Below, in pieces: positions 35,677 to 44,372 of a DNA stretch of 61,368 bases; the first letter of the stretch is position 1, and every line of letters starts with the position of its first letter. The DNA comes from Planctomycetota bacterium (GTDB lineage Bacteria > Planctomycetota > UBA1135 > UBA2386): NCBI GenBank assembly GCA_016793265.1, contig JAEUHT010000216.1, positions 1 to 61,368 of the forward strand, in the 5' to 3' direction. The notes below the pieces were generated by a model. That model worked only from the letters and a program-made list of their open reading frames with translations, was not told where the DNA came from and did no database searches. Made by a program: the position numbers and the translations under genes.

Positions 35677-36219
35677 GTGACCCTGCCCACCGCCGACGAA
35701 TTGCAGCGCCGCGCCAGCGATCTGCTGGCGACCTGGCGCGTGCTCGACACCAGCATCGTGGTGGCGTGGAACGGCCGGCTCAGCACCACCGCCGGCCGCG
35801 CCTTCGTGAGGAAGGGCCGCGTCGAGCTCAACCCGCGGCTGTTGGCGCGCGCGCCGGAACAGGTGTTGACCGTGCTCACGCACGAGACCGCGCACGTCGC
35901 CACCTTCCGCCTGTTCGGCGCCAACGTGCCGGCGCACGGCCGCCACTGGCGAGCCCTGATGCGCCACGTCGGCCACGAACCGGCCGTCACCCACCGCATC
36001 CCGGTGCGCGGCCTGCGGCGGTCGCGCCGCAGCTTCCACTACCTGCGCTTCTGCGAGGCCTGTGGTGATCGTGTGATCCACACCGCGCGCCGCTTCGGCC
36101 GGTGCCACGGCTGTTCGGCGCGCGACAGCTTCTTGTTCTTGCGGGCCCCGGCGACCGCGCAGGGCCTCGCAGCCCTGCAGCGGCTCACGCCGGCCGAAGT
36201 GCGCGCCGCGTTCGGCTGA
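35677..36219 (+). CDS. SprT-like zinc metalloprotease-type protein
   Basis: 180 residues from a GTG at 35677. HETAH (His69, Glu70, His73) plus His87 in AHGRHW provide the SprT zinc site, and all three ligands are present. A C-terminal zinc ribbon has Cys126/Cys129 and Cys143/Cys146, as in SprT and Spartan-type proteins. Eukaryotic relatives degrade DNA-protein crosslinks; bacterial SprT has no firm role. It is shorter than Spartan and similar in length to E. coli SprT. Confidence 0.85.
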   Translation: MTLPTADELQRRASDLLATWRVLDTSIVVAWNGRLSTTAGRAFVRKGRVELNPRLLARAPEQVLTVLTHETAHVATFRLFGANVPAHGRHWRALMRHVGHEPAVTHRIPVRGLRRSRRSFHYLRFCEACGDRVIHTARRFGRCHGCSARDSFLFLRAPATAQGLAALQRLTPAEVRAAFG

Positions 36220-36289
36220 ACGGTGCCGCCGCTGCCGGCCCGGTGGTGGTCCTGGCCAGCGCGCCGCCGCGGGCATAGCCTCTTCACCC

Positions 36290-37168
36290 GTGAGCCGTTC
36301 CCTGGACCTGTTCGAAGAGATCGTGCGACTGCGCGCCGAGGGCATGCCCGCCGCCCTGGCGACGATCGTCGGCACGCGCGGCTCGACCCCGGGGCGCGCC
36401 TCGATGCGCCTGCTCGTGCTCGCCGACGGCTCCTTCCTCGGCACCGTCGGCGGCGGCTGCCTCGAAGCCGAGGTTTACGACACCGCGCGCCAGGTCATCG
36501 CCGACGAACAGCCGCGCACGCTGACGTTCCGGCTGACGGAGAAGGACTCGCCCGACTCGGGCCTGATGTGCGGGGGTGAGGTGACGATCTTCGTGGAACC
36601 GCTCAGCAAGCCTCTGCTCTGGATCTTCGGTGGCGGCCACGTCAGCAAGGCGCTGTGCCAGGTGGCGGCGCTGGCGGGCTTCCGCACCACCGTGGTGGAT
36701 GATCGGCCGGCGTTCGCCAACGCCGAGCGCTTCCCCGAGGCGCACGCCACCCGCAGCGGGCCGTTCCCCGAGGTCGTCGCCGGCATGCAGATCCAGGCCA
36801 ACACCTATGCCGTGGTGGTCACCCGCGGCCACAAGGAGGACGCCACCGTGCTCGAGGCCTTCGCCCGCCGCTTCGGCGCGGGTGACAAGGTGCGATTCCT
36901 CGGCATGATCGGCAGCACCACCAAGCAGGCGCTGTTGTGGAAGCACCTGCGCGCCCGTGGCGTCGGCGACGACTTCCTGGCCAGCGTGCGCACGCCGATG
37001 GGGGCCTACCTGGGCGGCAACAGCCACGAGGAGATCGCGGTATCCGTGGTCGCCGAGCTGATCTCGGTGCGTCGCCTCGGCGTCGACATGGCCGCGACCT
37101 GGCAGGGCCGGGCCAAGAAGGGCCGCCCGGACAAGACCGTGCGCGAGCTGCCGGCCGCCGACGCCTGA
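36290..37168 (+). CDS. XdhC/CoxI-family protein
   Basis: 292 residues from a GTG at 36290. The N-terminal XdhC_CoxI domain has IVGTRGSTPGRASMRLLVL and TVGGGCLEAEV. CGGEVTIFVEPL follows, then a Rossmann domain with IFGGGHVSKAL and VVDDRPAFANAERFP. Family members bind or sulphurate molybdenum cofactor for xanthine dehydrogenase-type enzymes. No molybdo-hydroxylase subunits are in the window, so its client is elsewhere. It contains both domains, so it is the complete form. Confidence 0.9.
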   Translation: MSRSLDLFEEIVRLRAEGMPAALATIVGTRGSTPGRASMRLLVLADGSFLGTVGGGCLEAEVYDTARQVIADEQPRTLTFRLTEKDSPDSGLMCGGEVTIFVEPLSKPLLWIFGGGHVSKALCQVAALAGFRTTVVDDRPAFANAERFPEAHATRSGPFPEVVAGMQIQANTYAVVVTRGHKEDATVLEAFARRFGAGDKVRFLGMIGSTTKQALLWKHLRARGVGDDFLASVRTPMGAYLGGNSHEEIAVSVVAELISVRRLGVDMAATWQGRAKKGRPDKTVRELPAADA

Positions 37169-37278
37169 GCGCCTCGGCCCGGGGAACCGCGAACCTCGGC
37201 CCCGGTCCCGGCGTTGTCTCGCCGGCGCCGCTTCGGCATGATGCTCCGCCCCTCCCTTCCAGACCCTTCGCGCCGGCC

Positions 37279-38325
37279 ATGACGTCGAGACTCCTCTCCG
37301 CCACTCTGCTCGCTGCCCTGTCGGCGACCACCCTGCTCGCCCAGGACGACCGCATCCACCTCCACGGCGGCAACGTCATCGAAGGCTGTCGGGTGACTTC
37401 GTTCGACGTGCGCAACCTCAAGTACACCAAAGGTGGCAACAACGAAGCGGTCAGCACCGACCAGGTCGCCAAGGTCGAGCTCGGCAAGTTCAAGGACGTG
37501 TTCGCGCGCGGCCTCAAGGACGCCGACGTGATGCTGACGCAGGCGCGGGAGCAGGTCGAGCAGAAGAACCTGTTGATGGCGCAGTTCGGCTTCGTCACCG
37601 CCGCGCGGCGCTTCTTCGACACCGACCAGGCCGCCGAAGCCGTCGGCACCATCGACGAGCTGGTCAAGGCGATCCCCGAGGCCGGGGTGCTGCCCGACAC
37701 CTACCGGTTGAAGTTCGAGTACTACATGAGCCTCGGCCAGAAGGGCGCCCCGAGCGCGCTGGCCGTCGCCAAGAAGTTCCAGAGTGACGCCGTCGGCAAC
37801 GCCTGGCCCAATGGTCTCGCGACCGAAGCCGACTTCTTCCTCGTGCTGTCGGACCGGGTCGCCGAGAAGGAATACCAGACGCGGCTGCGCGGCATCGTCG
37901 CCAAGGCCAGCGGCACCAACCCGGTGATCGCGGCGCGCGCCAACGTCGAGCTCGCCGACAGCCTGCGCCAGAGCAAGGACAAGGACCTGCCGGCGGCGAA
38001 GAAGATCTACGCGGGGGTGCTGGAGAAGGACGGTGGTGACGTCAACGCGCGCGCCGGCGCGCTGCTCGGCCTCGGCAAGATCCAGATGGAGGAGGCCGGC
38101 AGCGACAAGGAAGCGGTCAAGAAGGCGATGCTGACCTTCCTGCGCGTTCGCCTCGAGACCAAGGACAGCTGGGCCGGCGTGCAGTCGGACGCGCTGTTGC
38201 AGACGATGCTGGCGGCCAAGAAGTGGGGCGGGCCGGAGTGGACGCTCGTGTTCGCGCGCTGCCGTCGCATCCTCGCCACCGACTACGCCGGCAGCGACGC
38301 TGACAAGCAGGCCGCCGGGCTGTGA
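37279..38325 (+). CDS. Exported helical-repeat protein
   Basis: 348 residues from the ATG at 37279. The signal peptide MTSRLLSATLLAALSATTLLA is followed by Gln22. A short beta region (HLHGGNVIEGCRVTSFDVRNL) resembles the N-terminal strand module seen in other planctomycete exported repeat proteins. The rest is alpha-helical with TPR-like repeats (RARANVELADSLRQSKDK, GALLGLGKIQMEEAGSDKEA). Its stop overlaps the next gene's GTG by 4 bp. Function is unknown; it is probably a periplasmic scaffold. Confidence 0.8.
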   Translation: MTSRLLSATLLAALSATTLLAQDDRIHLHGGNVIEGCRVTSFDVRNLKYTKGGNNEAVSTDQVAKVELGKFKDVFARGLKDADVMLTQAREQVEQKNLLMAQFGFVTAARRFFDTDQAAEAVGTIDELVKAIPEAGVLPDTYRLKFEYYMSLGQKGAPSALAVAKKFQSDAVGNAWPNGLATEADFFLVLSDRVAEKEYQTRLRGIVAKASGTNPVIAARANVELADSLRQSKDKDLPAAKKIYAGVLEKDGGDVNARAGALLGLGKIQMEEAGSDKEAVKKAMLTFLRVRLETKDSWAGVQSDALLQTMLAAKKWGGPEWTLVFARCRRILATDYAGSDADKQAAGL

Positions 38326-39068
38326 CCGTGGTGGGCAGCCGGCCAGACGCCGCCGCTGCCGACGCGCGCCAAGATCCGGTGGCGCGCCTCGCTGCCCCGC
38401 CGCCGTGGTGGGACGACGTGTTGTTCCGCGCCTTCCGGTTCGGCGTGCGCACCTTCTCCCGGCTCTGGTTCGGCGCCCGCGTCGAGGGCAGCCTGCCGGC
38501 GCAAGGGCCCTACGTCATCGCCGCCAACCACGCGTCGTTCCTCGACCCGCTGGTGCTCGGCAGCATGTCGCGGCCGCGCATCATCTACCTGATGACGGAG
38601 ACGGTGTGGCGGTCGCCGCGGCTCGGCTGGTTCTACCGTTGGAGCCGGACCATCCCGCTCAGTTCACGCGGCGGCAATCGCGACGCGCTGCGCGCCGCCC
38701 GCGCCGTGCTCGAACAGGGCCGCGTCGTCGGCATCTTCCCCGAGGGGGGCCTCAGCCGCGACGGCCAGCCGCTGCTCGGCAATCCGGGGGCGGTGGCGCT
38801 GGTGCTGCAGGCGGGCGTGCCGATCGTCCCGGTCGGCATCGTCGGCGCCCATGACGCGATGCCGCCCGGCGTCGCGCTGCCGCGCCGTCGCCGCATCACG
38901 ATCCGCTGCGGCGAGGCGATCGCGGCGGCCGAGTTCGACCGGCTCGGTGTCGGGGATCGTAAGGCGCGCCTGCGCGAAGCCACCCGCCTGATCATGCAGC
39001 GCATCGCCGCGTTGACCGGCCACGTCGCGCGCGAGGACGTGCTGGCGCCGCCGCCGCCCGCGGGCTGA
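38322..39068 (+). CDS. plsC: 1-acyl-glycerol-3-phosphate acyltransferase (PlsC family)
   Basis: 248 residues from a GTG at 38322 that overlaps the preceding stop. Catalytic motif H-x4-D is NHASFLD (His70, Asp75), the phosphate-binding motif is FPEGG (139-143), and VPIVPVGIVG is the fourth block. It transfers an acyl chain to lysophosphatidate in membrane lipid synthesis. A basic, partly hydrophobic helix at about 33-50 may dip into the membrane. Other acyltransferases share these motifs, so the exact acceptor is not certain. Confidence 0.9.
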   Translation: MTVVGSRPDAAAADARQDPVARLAAPPPWWDDVLFRAFRFGVRTFSRLWFGARVEGSLPAQGPYVIAANHASFLDPLVLGSMSRPRIIYLMTETVWRSPRLGWFYRWSRTIPLSSRGGNRDALRAARAVLEQGRVVGIFPEGGLSRDGQPLLGNPGAVALVLQAGVPIVPVGIVGAHDAMPPGVALPRRRRITIRCGEAIAAAEFDRLGVGDRKARLREATRLIMQRIAALTGHVAREDVLAPPPPAG

Positions 39069-39149
39069 GGATTTTCGCGGCCGAGCGCCCGGAATCGCGG
39101 TCCTGGTTGCACTGCTTCTGCAGCACACACGTCTCCCGGACGAGGAGAC

Positions 39150-39695
39150 ATGGCAGAAGGCGAACCAACATGGGGAACGGCGGCGAAGCAGGCGACGAGG
39201 TTCTTGCGGCGGTATCACGATCCGTGGACCCGCCAACAGCGCGACGATCTGGTGCAGGAGGCGACGATCGCGGCCTGGCGCTGGTCGGGGCGCGCGCACG
39301 ATCCACGCCGTTTCTGGGCGGCGGTGCGCACGATCGCCGGCCGCTTGCGCGCGCGGCATCGTTTCCTCGAGCGGCGCCGGCTGCGGGCGCAGGGTGTGGT
39401 GGCGCGCGACGAGGCCGACGACGGCAGGGAACCGGAGCGCACGATCGTGATCGGCGGCGTGCGGCTGCCGATGGCGACGGCGACGGCCCTGCTCGGCGCG
39501 GCGATGCAGCGGCTGCCGGAGATCGACCGCGAGCTGCTGCGCGCGTTCCACGAGGGCTTCTGCTGCGCCGAGCTGGAGCTGCGGTTCGGTTTGAGTGAGC
39601 CGTGCATCAAGACGCGCATCCACCGTGCGCGCCGGCGGCTCGAGAAGGACATCGAGGCGAGCGTCCGCAAGGCGGGCGACCTCGACGTGACGTGA
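39150..39695 (+). CDS. ECF-type RNA polymerase sigma factor
   Basis: 181 residues. Region 2 is RDDLVQEATIAAWRWSGR (residues 31-48), and region 4 is MQRLPEIDRELLRAFHEGFCCAELELRFGLSEPCIKTRIHRARRRL in outline (about 118-163), with a recognisable helix-turn-helix. The linker contains a 25-residue acidic/basic stretch. No anti-sigma factor is adjacent; the exported helical protein 45 bp downstream may be a target or partner. Subgroup assignment needs a profile search. Confidence 0.88.
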   Translation: MAEGEPTWGTAAKQATRFLRRYHDPWTRQQRDDLVQEATIAAWRWSGRAHDPRRFWAAVRTIAGRLRARHRFLERRRLRAQGVVARDEADDGREPERTIVIGGVRLPMATATALLGAAMQRLPEIDRELLRAFHEGFCCAELELRFGLSEPCIKTRIHRARRRLEKDIEASVRKAGDLDVT

Positions 39696-39739
39696 TCCGT
39701 AGGCACTGTTCTGGACCATCCGAGAGAAGGAGAGACCCG

Positions 39740-40627
39740 ATGAGGAGTTTCGTGATGCGTGGTTGTGCACTGTTCCTGATCCTGGCGCCGCTGTGGGCGC
39801 AGACCGGCGGCGAGCCCGTGCGAGCGGGCGGCGAGCCGGTCGCCGAGGCCAAGAACCCCAAGACGGCCAAGGTGGCGCGGCCGGTGGTCAGCGACGCCGG
39901 CAAGGCGGCGTTGGCGCAGCTGCGCTCGCTCACTCGCGGCCTGCGCGGCCTCGACGGCGACGAACGCAAGCAGGCGCTCGAAGCGGCGGCCACGGCGCAC
40001 GACCAGGTCGCCGCCGAGTTTGCGGCCGAGAAGGCGGTGGCCGGCAACGCCGCGTTCGCGGCCGCGGAGCTGTGGCGGCAGCAGGGCAGCCTGGCGCTGG
40101 CCGAGAAGGACTACCTGCAGGCCGCGCAGATCGACGCCGAGCGCTACGCCCAGCGGGCGCTGATGGGGGCGGCCGACATGCAGCGCCGGCAGAACCGTGA
40201 TGACGAGGCGTTCGCGACCTACGCCAAGGCGGAGGCGGTCGAACCCGGTTCGGTGCGCGCGCAGACGGCCCGGCTGTGGCAAGCGCGCCTGCTGCAGGCG
40301 CAACAGCGCCTCGAAGAGGCGATCCCGCGCTTCCAGGCCGCGCTCGAGAGCGCGGCGCCGGGGCAGCAGACGATCGACGCCGCCAACTTCCTGGCGCTGG
40401 CCTGGATCCAGCACGGGGACCTCGACGCCGCCGGCCGCGCCATCGAGCACGCCGAGGACTCGCTGCAGCCTCTCGCGGACGAGGACCCGATCGTGCTCGA
40501 ACGCCTGCGCCGTTCGATCGAGACGATGAGTGCCAAGAAGGCCCTGCAGCGCGCCCGCGACAAGAAGAGCAACGCCGCCAAGGACGCCGTGGGCCTCGAC
40601 GAGCTGCGTCGCGTCGGCCAGGGCTGA
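39740..40627 (+). CDS. Exported TPR-like protein
   Basis: 295 residues from the ATG at 39740, preceded by a GAGAAGGAGAG ribosome site. The signal peptide MRSFVMRGCALFLILAPLWA is followed by Gln21. A short duplicated motif (GGEPVRAGGEPVAEA) follows, then a helical domain with TPR pairs at about 90-270 (LAEKDYLQAAQIDAERYAQR, DEAFATYAKAEAVEPGS). It follows the sigma-factor gene by 44 bp and is likely cotranscribed with it. It has no catalytic motif. Confidence 0.8.
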   Translation: MRSFVMRGCALFLILAPLWAQTGGEPVRAGGEPVAEAKNPKTAKVARPVVSDAGKAALAQLRSLTRGLRGLDGDERKQALEAAATAHDQVAAEFAAEKAVAGNAAFAAAELWRQQGSLALAEKDYLQAAQIDAERYAQRALMGAADMQRRQNRDDEAFATYAKAEAVEPGSVRAQTARLWQARLLQAQQRLEEAIPRFQAALESAAPGQQTIDAANFLALAWIQHGDLDAAGRAIEHAEDSLQPLADEDPIVLERLRRSIETMSAKKALQRARDKKSNAAKDAVGLDELRRVGQG

Positions 40628-40728
40628 GCTGCCGCGAGCAGGCTTCTCCCGTTCCCGGGCCGGACCGCGCGCGCCACCGCTATCATGCGCCGCGCGCCCG
40701 GCCAGAGCCGCGCGCCCCCGCTGAACTC

Positions 40729-41163
40729 ATGAAGCCCGCGTTCCTGCTGCCGTTCGCCGCGCTGCTCGGCTCCTGCACCATCCCCGACACCCTCGACACG
40801 CTGCGCGACCATTCGCCGCCGCCCGAGTTCGGCCGCCCCTACGTCGTGCGCTTCTGCGCCGGCGTCGGCGGCTGGGTCGGTGGCGCGATCGGCGGCGTGT
40901 TGTCGATCGTGTCGCTGCCCGTCACCTACCCGCTGAGCCTGCTCGCCGGCGACGGCCTCGGCGAACACACGCGCGACGAGTTCCTGCTGTTCCCCGCGAC
41001 CACGCTGGCGGCGGTCGGTCATTGCCTGCTCGGCACACCTGCCGATGTGCTGGATTGGACCTTCCGGCGCGCCTGGGTGGCGTCGCCCGACCCGGTGACG
41101 AGCTATGAGTTCGTGCCGATGGAAGGGCCGATGGTGCCGCAGGTGGGGACGACGGCGAAGTAG
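40729..41163 (+). CDS. Small lipoprotein, YceK-like region
   Basis: 144 residues. The signal peptide ends in lipobox LLGSC (Cys16). The mature part has a Gly-rich hydrophobic segment (VGGWVGGAIGGVLSIVSLPVTYPLSL) that could sit in or on a membrane, followed by LLGTPADVLDWTFRRAWV. The pattern of pairs of Pro-containing hydrophobic blocks with Asp recalls YceK/YidQ-type small lipoproteins, but that is weak. Function is unknown. A short stem (GTCCG...CGGAC, 41174-41195) follows it. Confidence 0.75.
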   Translation: MKPAFLLPFAALLGSCTIPDTLDTLRDHSPPPEFGRPYVVRFCAGVGGWVGGAIGGVLSIVSLPVTYPLSLLAGDGLGEHTRDEFLLFPATTLAAVGHCLLGTPADVLDWTFRRAWVASPDPVTSYEFVPMEGPMVPQVGTTAK

Positions 41164-41227
41164 CTGGTTCGATGTCCGGACGCGTTCGTGCGGACTGGCG
41201 CGGACCTCGATATGGTCACGCCCCCTT

Positions 41228-41304
<77 letters not shown>

Positions 41305-41583
41305 CTCGCGCAGCAGGCCACGAGTCGCTGCGTGAGCCCGCCGCGCGCCACCGCGCGCGCCCCCCCCACGAACCACCCACAAGGGCCACCGCGCCCCAAC
41401 CTCCGCGAACGCCGCGGCGAAGCTCCGTTCTGCCGCAAGTCCCTTCGCACGCGGGCGCAGAAACGAATCCGGAGCACGTGCCCAAGTCCGTATCCCACAC
41501 TGCCTTCCGTCGTACGACAACCTCGTTTCTGATGACCATGCGATGACACATTCTCGGCGGCGATTTGGTCCATTCCCGCCACT
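41305..41583 (+). promoter_or_regulatory. Leader region of the haem operon
   Basis: 279 bp between tRNA-Val and hemA. Its last 90 bp are less GC-rich than the surroundings, as expected of a promoter. The palindrome GTCGTACGAC (41509-41518), 66 bp before the start codon, is a possible operator. No canonical -35/-10 pair or known riboswitch core is recognised. Confidence 0.4.
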
Positions 41584-42747
41584 GTGAACGCGATCCAATT
41601 GGTCGGCAGTGACTTCCGGCGCGTGTCTCCTTCGCGGCTCGAACAGCTCTCGGGTCGGCGCGAAGAAGTGCAGGCGCGGCTCATCGAGTGGAAGAACCGC
41701 GGCATCATCCGCGGCGGCTTGCTGCTCGCGACGTGCAACCGGTTCGAGGTGCTGGTCGAGCTCGACGCCCCCGCTCCGGACGACTTCGCGCGGCGGCTGC
41801 TGGCGGTCGACGGCGACTTCCCGCTGCACGAACACAGCGGCCTCGCGGCGGTGGAACACATGCTCGGGGTCACGGCTGGTCTGCACTCGCTGGCCTTCGG
41901 CGAAGAGCAGATCCTCGGTCAGGTGCGCACCGCGTTCCGCGCCGCCGAGGAGTTCGGCATGCTGAGCCAGCGGCTGCACATGCTGTGCACGCGGCTGCTC
42001 GGCACCGCGCGCGAGGTGCGGCACCGCATCGGCCTGGACCACAAGCCGCGTTCGGTGGCGTCGCTCGCCGTCGAACAGCTGCTGCACGCCGGGCCGCGGC
42101 TGGCGGTGATCGGCGCCGGCGAGACCGGTCGGCTGCTGCTCGAGATCATGCAGCGGCGGCACCTGCCGGCGCCGTTGGTCGTCAACCGCACCCTGGAGCG
42201 CGCCGAGGCGCTCGCCGAGCACTTCGGCGGCCGCGCGATGTCGCTGGCGGAGTTCGAACGGCAACGGCCGGAGCTCGACGGCGTGGTGTTCGCGGTGCAC
42301 AGCCCGAAGCCGATCTGGCACGCGGCCGACGCGGTCGGGGTGCGCGTGGTGGTCGACATCAGCCAGCCCTCGGTGCTCGGCGAGGACCTCGTCTCGACCG
42401 CCGACTGCACGGTGAGCCGGCTCGATGATTTCGCGGCGCGCGCGCTGGCCGAGCAGGAGCACTACCTGGCGATCAAGACCGTCGGCGCGGCCGAGGTCAA
42501 GGCGCTCGCCGGGCCGCTGTTCCGCGAGGTCGCCGACGGCCGGCCCAATCTCGGCCGGGTCGTCGATCTGCACGTCGAAGGGGCGCTGGCCGAACTCGAA
42601 CAGGCGCTCTGTGGCAAGCTGCGCCACCTGTCGACGGACGATCGCGAAGCGCTGCGCGGCGTCATGCTGCGGGCGGCGAAGCGCAACGCGCACCACCACA
42701 TCCGCGACCTCAAGCACCTGACACAAGAACAGGTGGGTGTGTCATGA
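41584..42747 (+). CDS. hemA: Glutamyl-tRNA reductase
   Basis: 387 residues from a GTG at 41584, which gives the correct N-terminal strand (AIQLVGSDFRRVSPSRLEQL). It reduces the glutamate on tRNA-Glu to glutamate-1-semialdehyde using NADPH, the first committed step of the C5 haem route. Catalytic Cys51 is in LATCNRFE, the conserved block SLAFGEEQILGQV is at 102-114, and the NADPH-binding GAGETG is at 177-182. The C-terminal dimerisation helices are present, and it is slightly shorter than the usual 410-430 residues. Its stop overlaps the start of hemCD by 4 bp, opening the haem operon. Confidence 0.96.
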   Translation: MNAIQLVGSDFRRVSPSRLEQLSGRREEVQARLIEWKNRGIIRGGLLLATCNRFEVLVELDAPAPDDFARRLLAVDGDFPLHEHSGLAAVEHMLGVTAGLHSLAFGEEQILGQVRTAFRAAEEFGMLSQRLHMLCTRLLGTAREVRHRIGLDHKPRSVASLAVEQLLHAGPRLAVIGAGETGRLLLEIMQRRHLPAPLVVNRTLERAEALAEHFGGRAMSLAEFERQRPELDGVVFAVHSPKPIWHAADAVGVRVVVDISQPSVLGEDLVSTADCTVSRLDDFAARALAEQEHYLAIKTVGAAEVKALAGPLFREVADGRPNLGRVVDLHVEGALAELEQALCGKLRHLSTDDREALRGVMLRAAKRNAHHHIRDLKHLTQEQVGVS

Positions 42748-44372
42748 TCGTCTTCGGCAGTCGCGGCAGCGACCTCGCGTTGACACAGTCCCGCCAGGTC
42801 GCCGAGCGACTGCGCGCGGCGACCGGGGTCGACTATCGCATCGAAGTCATCGAGACGAAGGGCGACCGCGTGCTCGACCAGCCGCTGCCGAGCATCGGCG
42901 GCAAGGGCCTGTTCACGGCCGAACTCGAGGCGGCGCTGCACGAAGGCCGCATCGACGTCGCCGTGCACAGCATGAAGGACCTGCCGGTGCAGGACGTGCC
43001 CGGCCTGACGGTCGGCGCCGTGCCGCCGCGTGCGCACGCGGTCGACGTGCTCGTCTACGACCCCGCGCACGAGGATCCGTCGATGCCGCTGGTGCCGCTG
43101 CGCGCCGGCTCGCGCATCGGCACCTCGTCGCACCGGCGCCGCGCGGCGCTGTTCGGGGCGCGCCCCGACCTGACGGTCGCCGACGTGCGCGGCAACGTGC
43201 CGACGCGTGTCGAGAAGGTGCGCCGCGGCGACTATGCCGGCGTGATGCTGGCGGCGGCCGGGCTCGATCGCCTCGCGCTCGATCTGCGCGGCCTGCGCCG
43301 CATCGAGCTGCCGGCCGCGATCAGCACGCCGGCGCCGGCGCAAGGTGCGCTGGCGGTGCAGTGCCGCAGTGACGATGCCCGGGTGCGGGCGCTGCTGCGT
43401 TCGCTGCACGACCCGGTCACGGCGCGCTGCGCCCACGCCGAACGCGACCTGCTGGCCCGCCTCGGCGGCGGCTGCTCGATGCCGCTCGGGGCGCTGGTGT
43501 CGCCGAGCGAGCGCGGCCATCGCCTGCAGGCGGTTTTGTTCGCCAACCCGATCGTGCAGCCCGAAGCGCGCGAAGGTGTGCGCATCGACGACGAAGGGCA
43601 CGACCTCGACGCCATGATCGAGCGCGCGGCGCAGCGCCTGCGGCCGCTGATCGGCGATCCGCTCGCGGGCCGCAGCGTCGTGCTGTTGCGGCCGGACGGG
43701 GACGGTGGGGAACTCGCCGCGGCGCTGCAGGTCGCGGGGGCGAAGGTGACGACGCTGGCGGTGACGCGCAGCGAGGCGATCGCCGTCGACGCCGCCCGGC
43801 TGCCGGCGCTGCGCCGCGGGCGTGTGCTTGCGTTCAGCTCGGTGCGTGGGGTCGAGCGCTTCTTCGCCCTGGCCAAGGCCGCCGGTGACGACCTGCGCGA
43901 AGTGATGATCTTCGCCGGTGGGCCGGCGACCGCCGACGCCGTGCGCGCCCATGGCCACGCCTGCCGCACGCCGGTCGAGGGCAGCGGCGGCGCCGCGCTC
44001 GCGCGCTGCCTGCTGGCGACCACGCCGCGGCCGAACGCGGTGCTGTTCGCCTGCGCGGAGGAGCGCCATGGTGCGTTCGAGGCCGAACTGCGCCAGCAGG
44101 CCGTCGACGTGCTCGCCCTGCCCGTCTACCGGTTGGTGCCGGTGGCCGACCTGCAGGTGCCGCCGCTCGCCGGCGGCGCCGTCGTATTCACCAGTCCGTC
44201 GGCGGTGCGCGCCTTCGCGGCGCGCGCCCATGACAGCAAGGCACGTTGCATCGCCATCGGCCCGACCACCGCCGCCGCGATGACGGCGGCCGGGCTACGC
44301 TGCAGCGCCGTCGCGGCGACGCCGACCGCCGCCGATCTGATCCCCACGCTGATGGAGACCTGCGATGTCTGA
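42744..44372 (+). CDS. hemCD: Fused porphobilinogen deaminase / uroporphyrinogen-III synthase
   Basis: 542 residues, a fusion of two haem enzymes. Residues 1 to about 308 are HemC: GSRGSDLAL, Lys-rich IGGKGLFTAELE, VHSMKDLP, and dipyrromethane-anchoring Cys244 in GGGCSMPLGAL; it polymerises four porphobilinogens. Residues of about 309-542 are HemD, which closes and flips ring D: RSVVLLRPDGDG, VLAFSSVRGVERFF, VVFTSPSAVRAF and CIAIGPTTAAAM. HemC and HemD are separate in most bacteria, but fusions are known in some lineages. Fusion would pass the unstable hydroxymethylbilane directly. It overlaps hemB by 8 bp. Confidence 0.95.
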   Translation: MIVFGSRGSDLALTQSRQVAERLRAATGVDYRIEVIETKGDRVLDQPLPSIGGKGLFTAELEAALHEGRIDVAVHSMKDLPVQDVPGLTVGAVPPRAHAVDVLVYDPAHEDPSMPLVPLRAGSRIGTSSHRRRAALFGARPDLTVADVRGNVPTRVEKVRRGDYAGVMLAAAGLDRLALDLRGLRRIELPAAISTPAPAQGALAVQCRSDDARVRALLRSLHDPVTARCAHAERDLLARLGGGCSMPLGALVSPSERGHRLQAVLFANPIVQPEAREGVRIDDEGHDLDAMIERAAQRLRPLIGDPLAGRSVVLLRPDGDGGELAAALQVAGAKVTTLAVTRSEAIAVDAARLPALRRGRVLAFSSVRGVERFFALAKAAGDDLREVMIFAGGPATADAVRAHGHACRTPVEGSGGAALARCLLATTPRPNAVLFACAEERHGAFEAELRQQAVDVLALPVYRLVPVADLQVPPLAGGAVVFTSPSAVRAFAARAHDSKARCIAIGPTTAAAMTAAGLRCSAVAATPTAADLIPTLMETCDV

